A stretch of 64,000 nucleotides of DNA from Planctomycetia bacterium (GTDB taxonomy: Bacteria > Planctomycetota > Planctomycetia > Pirellulales > UBA1268): contig JAPLNR010000056.1 in assembly GCA_026401035.1 (NCBI GenBank), forward strand, positions 1 through 64,000, given 5' to 3'. Position 1 is the first letter of the stretch. The number at the start of each line of letters is the position of its first letter. Position numbers and translations under genes: made by a program. Positions 59,925 through 64,000 of the stretch are shown here, piece by piece. Below the pieces are notes generated by a model that worked only from the letters and a program-made list of their open reading frames with translations, did not search any database and was not told the DNA's origin.

Positions 59925-60262
59925 CTCGCCCAATCCGGCTTCGGGCGACCCGCACCCCGCTCGCCGGACGCTCGCTACAGGCATCCATGCCCTCCGCTCG
60001 CTCGGATGCCGCCTACGCTTCGCCATCCTGGCTGCGCTTGGCGGCATACGCCGGCGAGCGGGGTGCGGGTCACCCGAAGCCTCCCCGTTTGGCAGTCCAA
60101 CGGTTGAGGTAGGCTCGGGGCTGCACATGCCCTCTCGCGGGCTATGGGAGCGAGCGCAGGTAGGATGCCGAAGCGAGCGGACATGCAGTGAGCGAAGGAC
60201 AGGATGTCCGTAGCGAACGTCCGCCGAGAGGGCATGTGCAGCCCCGAGCCGGATTGGGCGAG
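59925..60262. repeat. Nested inverted-repeat array inside the nuo operon
   Basis: The 488-base nuoD-nuoH gap (59824-60311) has no gene. It contains three nested dyads. The outer arms, 59925-59940 (CTCGCCCAATCCGGCT) and 60247-60262, are perfectly complementary. Unit 1 has 31-base arms at 59937-59967 and 60051-60081 with one mismatch. Unit 2 has 25-base perfect arms at 60113-60137 and 60225-60249. The unit interiors are homologous to each other when one is inverted (for example CGGACGCTCGCTAC versus CGGACGTTCGCTAC), while the arm sequences differ completely. It looks like two related palindromic elements in inverted orientation. Confidence 0.85.
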
Positions 60263-60311
60263 TCGATGACGGATAGAAGGGGATCCGCTTCGGGACGAAG
60301 CGATCGACGAG

Positions 60312-61520
60312 CTACCGGTCGATCTCGCCCATCACGATGTCGAGGCTGCCCACGATCGCCGGCACGTCGGCGATCAGGCAGCCGTGGCAGAGCTCGTGAA
60401 GCACCGACAGATTCGAGAACGAACTGGAGCGTGCGCGAACCCGCCAAGGGATCGGCGAACCATCGCCCACGAGATAGAAGCCCATCTGGCCCTTCGGGCA
60501 TTCCGTCTCGAGATAGGCGTCGCCCACGGGAATCTTTTCGGCAAGCTTTAGCGGTTCGCCGAGCGGCCCCTTGCAGGCCGAATACCGGTCGATCGCCTGC
60601 CGCACGAGATCCATCGACTGCACCACCTCGAGCATGCGGACGAAAAACCGGTGCCAGCAATCGCCCAGCACGGCGTCGGCGGGCACGGCGGGATAGGCGT
60701 GATCCCGCGGATAGCGGCCGTTCTTTTGCACCGCCACCTCGAATGCATAACCGTCATACATGGCGGTATAGATGCTCTCGCCGTCGCGACGCAGATCCTG
60801 GTCGACGCCGCTACCGCGGAGCACCGGCCCGGAACAGCCGTAGTCGATCGCCATCTCGCGCGAGAGCACGCCGATGCCGGCCGTGCGTTTGACGAAAATC
60901 GCGTTGGTCGTCAGCAGCGAGTGGTATTCCTGGATGATCGGCTCGAACTGGTCGAGAAACGCCTCGCACCTCTCGAGCCATCCCGGAGGCAGATCGGCCG
61001 TCAGGCCGCCGACGGTGATATAGCTGTAGGTCAGCCGGGCGCCGCAGGCCTCCTCGAAGAGATCGAGCAGTTTTTCACGTTCGCGAAAGGCGTAGAGAAA
61101 CGGGCTGAACGTGCCGAGGTCGAGGCCATAGGCCCCCATGCCGACGAGGTGGCTGGCGATCCGGCCCAATTCGGAGATCAGCACCCGCAGATGGCGGGCC
61201 TTTTCACTCACCTCGTGCTTCATCAATTTCTCGACGGCCAGCGCCCAGCCGAGATTCATGTTCATCGCGGCGAGGTAGTCCATCCGGTCGGTGTAGGGAA
61301 TCCACTGCCGGGCCGTGAGGTTTTCACCGATCTTTTCCGCGCAGCGGTGTAGGTAGCCGATGTGGGGCTCCACCTGCGACACGATCTCGCCGTCGGTGCG
61401 CAGAACGAGCCGGAGCACGCCATGCGTGCTTGGGTGCTGGGGGCCCATGTTGACGAGCATCTCGTCGGTGCGGACGTCAAACTCGATGATCCGCGGATCG
61501 TCGGCAACTGGCGTCGTCAT
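60312..61520 (-). CDS. nuoD: NADH-quinone oxidoreductase subunit D
   Basis: A 402-residue 49-kDa-type subunit that, with NuoB, forms the quinone-binding pocket. Signatures are LVNMGPQHPSTHGVLRLVLR, VEPHIGYLHRCAEKI, GSGVDQDLRRD and the C-terminal HELCHGCLIADVPAIVGSLD. It is a separate gene from nuoC, not a CD fusion. A GC-rich hairpin precedes it. Confidence 0.96.
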   Translation of the reverse strand: MTTPVADDPRIIEFDVRTDEMLVNMGPQHPSTHGVLRLVLRTDGEIVSQVEPHIGYLHRCAEKIGENLTARQWIPYTDRMDYLAAMNMNLGWALAVEKLMKHEVSEKARHLRVLISELGRIASHLVGMGAYGLDLGTFSPFLYAFREREKLLDLFEEACGARLTYSYITVGGLTADLPPGWLERCEAFLDQFEPIIQEYHSLLTTNAIFVKRTAGIGVLSREMAIDYGCSGPVLRGSGVDQDLRRDGESIYTAMYDGYAFEVAVQKNGRYPRDHAYPAVPADAVLGDCWHRFFVRMLEVVQSMDLVRQAIDRYSACKGPLGEPLKLAEKIPVGDAYLETECPKGQMGFYLVGDGSPIPWRVRARSSSFSNLSVLHELCHGCLIADVPAIVGSLDIVMGEIDR

Positions 61521-61565
61521 GCTGTCGTTTTCTTCCTGCGGGCGACTTGGATTCGTGATCGAGGG

Positions 61566-61585
61566 GCCGCGGCGAAGGCCGCGGC
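61566..61585. other. GC-rich hairpin between nuoC and nuoD
   Basis: GCCGCGGC-GAAG-GCCGCGGC is an 8-bp perfect stem with a four-base loop in the 72-base gap between nuoC and nuoD. There is no T-run, so it is more likely a processing or stability element in the operon mRNA than a terminator. Confidence 0.5.
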
Positions 61586-61592
61586 AAGAACA

Positions 61593-62123
61593 TTACCGGC
61601 CCCGAATGCCATGGTAGTCGAGCGGCATCTCGTAGTCTTTTCGCAACGGATACCCCTCCCAGTCCTCCGGGCAGAGGATCCGCCGCAGGTCCGGATGGCC
61701 GGAGAAATGAATGCCTGACAGGTCGAAGACCTCGCGCTCGTGCCAGTCGGCCGTTCGCCAGACGCCCGTCACGCTCGGTGCCTCGGGGAGTTGCCCCGGC
61801 ACGTCATTCTTCCAGCGTGGCAGGTTCACCTTGAGAACCAGGCTCACCCGCGAAGCAGTGCTCCAGAGGTGGTAGACGAGCTCCGTGTGCGGCTGCCAGG
61901 AGACCTTGGCCGCCTTCTTCGGATCCGGCTCGCACCAATCGATCGCCGTGATGCACTCGAGCGAATCGAACCGGGAATCCGCCGACTGCTTCAACCAACG
62001 GCAGACGTCGACAAGCCGCTCGGCCGAGACCTCGATCCACGGATCGATCGCCTCGAGGTTCTTTCCGACGATCGCGCCGGGAACCGCCTCCTCGAGTTTT
62101 TCCAGAAACCCCGGACCTCTCAT
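61593..62123 (-). CDS. nuoC: NADH-quinone oxidoreductase subunit C
   Basis: A 176-residue 30-kDa-type peripheral subunit from ATG 62123 ([20 protein letters not shown]); the frame is open further upstream but only as antisense to the nuoA tail. Signatures are [17 protein letters not shown] and [20 protein letters not shown], followed by [20 protein letters not shown], the hallmark of NuoC. nuoB, which usually lies between nuoA and nuoC, is absent; only 31 bases separate them. Confidence 0.94.
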   Translation of the reverse strand: MRGPGFLEKLEEAVPGAIVGKNLEAIDPWIEVSAERLVDVCRWLKQSADSRFDSLECITAIDWCEPDPKKAAKVSWQPHTELVYHLWSTASRVSLVLKVNLPRWKNDVPGQLPEAPSVTGVWRTADWHEREVFDLSGIHFSGHPDLRRILCPEDWEGYPLRKDYEMPLDYHGIRGR

Positions 62124-62154
62124 CGCTGCACCTGTTTTCTCATTTGCGGCGGCC

Positions 62155-62772
62155 CTATTTCGCGGCAGCCCTGTCGGCCGATACCGCCCGCACCCAATCG
62201 AGATCGCCGCGGTTCCAGACGTAGGCAAACCCAACGAGCAGCACCGCGAAGAACGCCGCCATGTCGACGACAGCCGTGCGGGCGAGGAGCGTGCCGGCCC
62301 TGCCGACGGACCATTGGGCTTCGGCCTGCTCGAGGGAACGCTCGCCCCGGGTCGCCTCGAGCCGTTTGACAACCGCTGGATCAATCTTGAACTGCGGCAC
62401 CGTCGGCTCGCGGATGCCGAGTTCCTTCATGAGCCCGATCGCCCCGGGTGTTAGCGTGGTGCCATCGGCCTGGACGGACACGAAGGCGGGATCGGTGAGC
62501 TGAACAGCCTTGCCGAAGACCGTTGCCCAGGGAAAAAAGAGGGCGACCTCGACGTCGAAAATGATGAACAGCAGCGCCACGACGTAGAACCGCAGATCAA
62601 ACTGCACGAAGCTCGAACCGATTGCCGGCTCGCCGCACTCGTACACCTCCAGCTTTTCCGAATTCGGCTCCCGCGGCCGCACCAGCCAGCCGACAAGCAG
62701 GTTCACGAAGAGAAACGCAGCGCCCAAGGCGACGAACAGGGCTACGTAACCGGCGATCAAAACGGGATGCAT
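62155..62772 (-). CDS. nuoA: NADH-quinone oxidoreductase subunit A, enlarged
   Basis: A 205-residue membrane subunit from ATG 62772 ([20 protein letters not shown]), against ~120-147 in most bacteria. The core motifs are [20 protein letters not shown] and [20 protein letters not shown]. An insert of about 70 residues ([20 protein letters not shown] onward) separates helix 2 from helix 3 ([16 protein letters not shown]). The insert is probably exposed and may be lineage-specific. Confidence 0.93.
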   Translation of the reverse strand: MHPVLIAGYVALFVALGAAFLFVNLLVGWLVRPREPNSEKLEVYECGEPAIGSSFVQFDLRFYVVALLFIIFDVEVALFFPWATVFGKAVQLTDPAFVSVQADGTTLTPGAIGLMKELGIREPTVPQFKIDPAVVKRLEATRGERSLEQAEAQWSVGRAGTLLARTAVVDMAAFFAVLLVGFAYVWNRGDLDWVRAVSADRAAAK

Positions 62773-62877
62773 GGACAACTCTCGGGGGCTGGACTGCTGT
62801 TGAGCTGCTGTGGTGCTGTTGGCTGGCCCGCTGACCGTTCAGGCTGAAGAGCCGGACCGGCTGACGGGCTGATTGGC

Positions 62878-63405
62878 CTACTGGTTGGGACCGCCGTGCA
62901 CGGGTTCGACGAGCACCTTCGAGGCCGCCACTGCCGTCGGATTGATCGTGGAACGGCCCCAGGCCACTTCGACCGGCAGCCGGGCAAAATCGACGATCGT
63001 TCCATCGCGGCTGTAGCAGCTCAGGTCGAGCGTGGACCCCATGAAAATGCAGTCCACGGGGCAGGGCTCGACGCAGAGGGCACAGAACATGCACTTTGAA
63101 TAGTCGATCGTGAACCCGCTGATGCGGAAACCCTTCCCGTCCGTCACTCGTTCCTTGCCGATATAGATGCAGTCGACCGGACAGGCTTTGGCACACTGGT
63201 CGCAGGCAATGCAGGTCGTCAGGTCGTAGCGATGGAAGCCACGGTAGCGGGCCGCCACGGGGGCGGGGAGCTCCGGATACTCGAAATGCTCCGTGAAAGT
63301 GCGGCGCTTTTGGTCGTACGTGCTTCCGAACACCCGCAGCGTGACGAGCATTCCCTCGAGCACGGTGCTGATGGCCGAAAACAGGTTGCGGAACCAGTTT
63401 TTCAT
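62878..63405 (-). CDS. nuoI: NADH-quinone oxidoreductase subunit I
   Basis: A 175-residue ferredoxin-like subunit from ATG 63405 (MKNWFRNLFSAISTVLEGML), with CGGAGAAC before it. It carries two [4Fe-4S] motifs, CIACDQCAKACPVDC and CMFCALCVEPCPVDC, that pass electrons to the N2 cluster. It is the first nuo gene here, upstream of nuoA, whereas it normally sits between nuoH and nuoJ. Confidence 0.95.
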   Translation of the reverse strand: MKNWFRNLFSAISTVLEGMLVTLRVFGSTYDQKRRTFTEHFEYPELPAPVAARYRGFHRYDLTTCIACDQCAKACPVDCIYIGKERVTDGKGFRISGFTIDYSKCMFCALCVEPCPVDCIFMGSTLDLSCYSRDGTIVDFARLPVEVAWGRSTINPTAVAASKVLVEPVHGGPNQ

Positions 63406-63713
63406 GGTTGTTCTCCGGCGAGAGTATAGGGTGAAGCTGCGGGCCAACAAGCACTGGTGCAAAATGTCCGCAGTCAGGACAGCTGGTTTTGCATCCCTGC
63501 AGCCCCGGCCTGTTTTCCGGCCCTCAAGGACGAATTCCCCGTAGGTTCAGCGGGCAAGACGCCAAGAGATGGTTGATTTCAGCGGCATTTACGCCAATTC
63601 GGCCGCGGGCAATTGCTTGACGAAGCGGTGGAAACCTTTACAGTTAAGTGGTTTGAGGCGATGACGTCGCCAAAGCGGTGATCTCGGCGCCTCAGCGAGC
63701 CAAGGAACGGTCC
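63406..63713. promoter_or_regulatory. Divergent promoter region of nuoI and csrA copy 2
   Basis: A 308-base gap without a gene between divergent genes. On the plus strand TTGACG (63617-63622) and TACAGT (63639-63644) are 16 bases apart and 70 bases before the csrA start, a reasonable sigma-70 type promoter. No clear promoter for the nuo operon was recognised on the other strand, though it must lie here. Confidence 0.45.
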
Positions 63714-63986
63714 ATGCTGGTACTGTCACGGAAAAAAGACGAGAGCATCGTCATCAACAACGACATCACGATCGTCGTCGTTGAGATCCGTGGCGACAAG
63801 GTTCGCCTCGGGGTCGAGGCACCGAAGGAAGTGCCGGTGCACCGGCGCGAGGTATACGACGCCATTGCCCGCGGAGAACCGCTGGAAGTGACCGTCGTCG
63901 CACCGGCGGCCACACCCGAGCAGGGAGCGGCGGTAGATCAGGTGCCGGCCGATGCCTCGTCGACTGAATCTTCCGCCGATGCCTAG
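63714..63986 (+). CDS. csrA: Carbon storage regulator CsrA, copy 2
   Basis: A 90-residue CsrA starting MLVLSRKKDESIVINNDITI, with [20 protein letters not shown] and EVYDAIARG. It has the RNA-binding residues of the family and an acidic, Ala/Ser-rich tail (VPADASSTESSADA). CAAGGAACGG precedes the ATG. It is a diverged paralog of the fliW-linked csrA at 49364, without a fliW neighbour, so its control by FliW is unclear. It is divergent from the nuo operon. Confidence 0.93.
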   Translation: MLVLSRKKDESIVINNDITIVVVEIRGDKVRLGVEAPKEVPVHRREVYDAIARGEPLEVTVVAPAATPEQGAAVDQVPADASSTESSADA

Positions 63987-64000
63987 GCTCCGGCAACCGA

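Noticed and set aside
61521-62877. Search for nuoB between nuoA and nuoC, or in the flanks
   Set aside because: No frame with the NuoB cysteine pattern is present; the gaps are 31-105 bases and filled by known genes.

Overview
The window is about 64 kb of GC-rich bacterial chromosome that reads as a planctomycete, most likely of the Pirellulales group. This is inference from gene content: a secreted Pro-rich protein with a Cys-rich patch and an FGFYGTQWR motif, a PQQ-type secreted propeller protein, an HTTM membrane protein, lpxA (so a Gram-negative type envelope), bshB1, separate nuoC and nuoD genes with an enlarged nuoA, and acidic one-helix proteins of planctomycete style. No 16S rRNA is present, so the placement is not proven. 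No insertion sequence, prophage or CRISPR array was seen.

Layout. 1-1.3 kb: the start of a leftward gene, then a leftward two-gene module that looks like a toxin-antitoxin pair. Its second gene is truncated by a 16-bp tandem duplication. 1.5-4.4 kb: a secreted alpha/beta hydrolase, a secreted PQQ-like propeller protein and a small acidic protein. 4.4-16.1 kb (leftward): a fused 2-oxoacid dehydrogenase cluster in transcription order lpd, aceE, aceF, sucA, sucB, then a ~120-bp palindromic element, then a second lpd. It therefore encodes both the pyruvate and the 2-oxoglutarate dehydrogenase complexes. 16.2-25.3 kb: an HTTM membrane protein that carries an in-frame copy of a dispersed repeat, tRNA-Leu(UAG), a secreted Pro-rich protein, a 1461-residue TPR protein, a small TPR protein and lpxA.

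25.5-38.4 kb is the signalling core. A sigma-54 activator without a receiver domain faces a periplasmic amide/urea-type binding protein. Twenty-one bp after that gene begins a complete Wsp-like chemosensory operon (wspA, B, C, D, E, F), whose genes from wspB on mostly overlap. The usual diguanylate cyclase gene wspR is absent, and a converging amidase-signature enzyme follows. I infer that this locus senses a small amide or urea-like ligand. Its output is not visible in the window.

38.4-51.6 kb holds housekeeping genes: an acidic one-helix protein, M32 carboxypeptidase, bshB1, a tyrosine recombinase, a NarL-type regulator, hemC, comF, an LptF/LptG permease, fliW-csrA, a redoxin and TatD. 51.1-63.4 kb (leftward) is a complex I operon in the order nuoI, A, C, D, H, J, K, L, M, N, followed by a small protein and tatD. 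nuoB, nuoE, nuoF and nuoG are not in the window. The nuoD-nuoH gap holds a 340-bp nest of inverted repeats. A second csrA closes the window.

The most unusual content is non-coding: four copies (17.1, 18.1, 25.4 and 36.8 kb) of a ~115-160 bp element with imperfect terminal inverted repeats, one of them inside a coding region; the palindromic element between sucB and lpd; and the nested palindromes inside the nuo operon.
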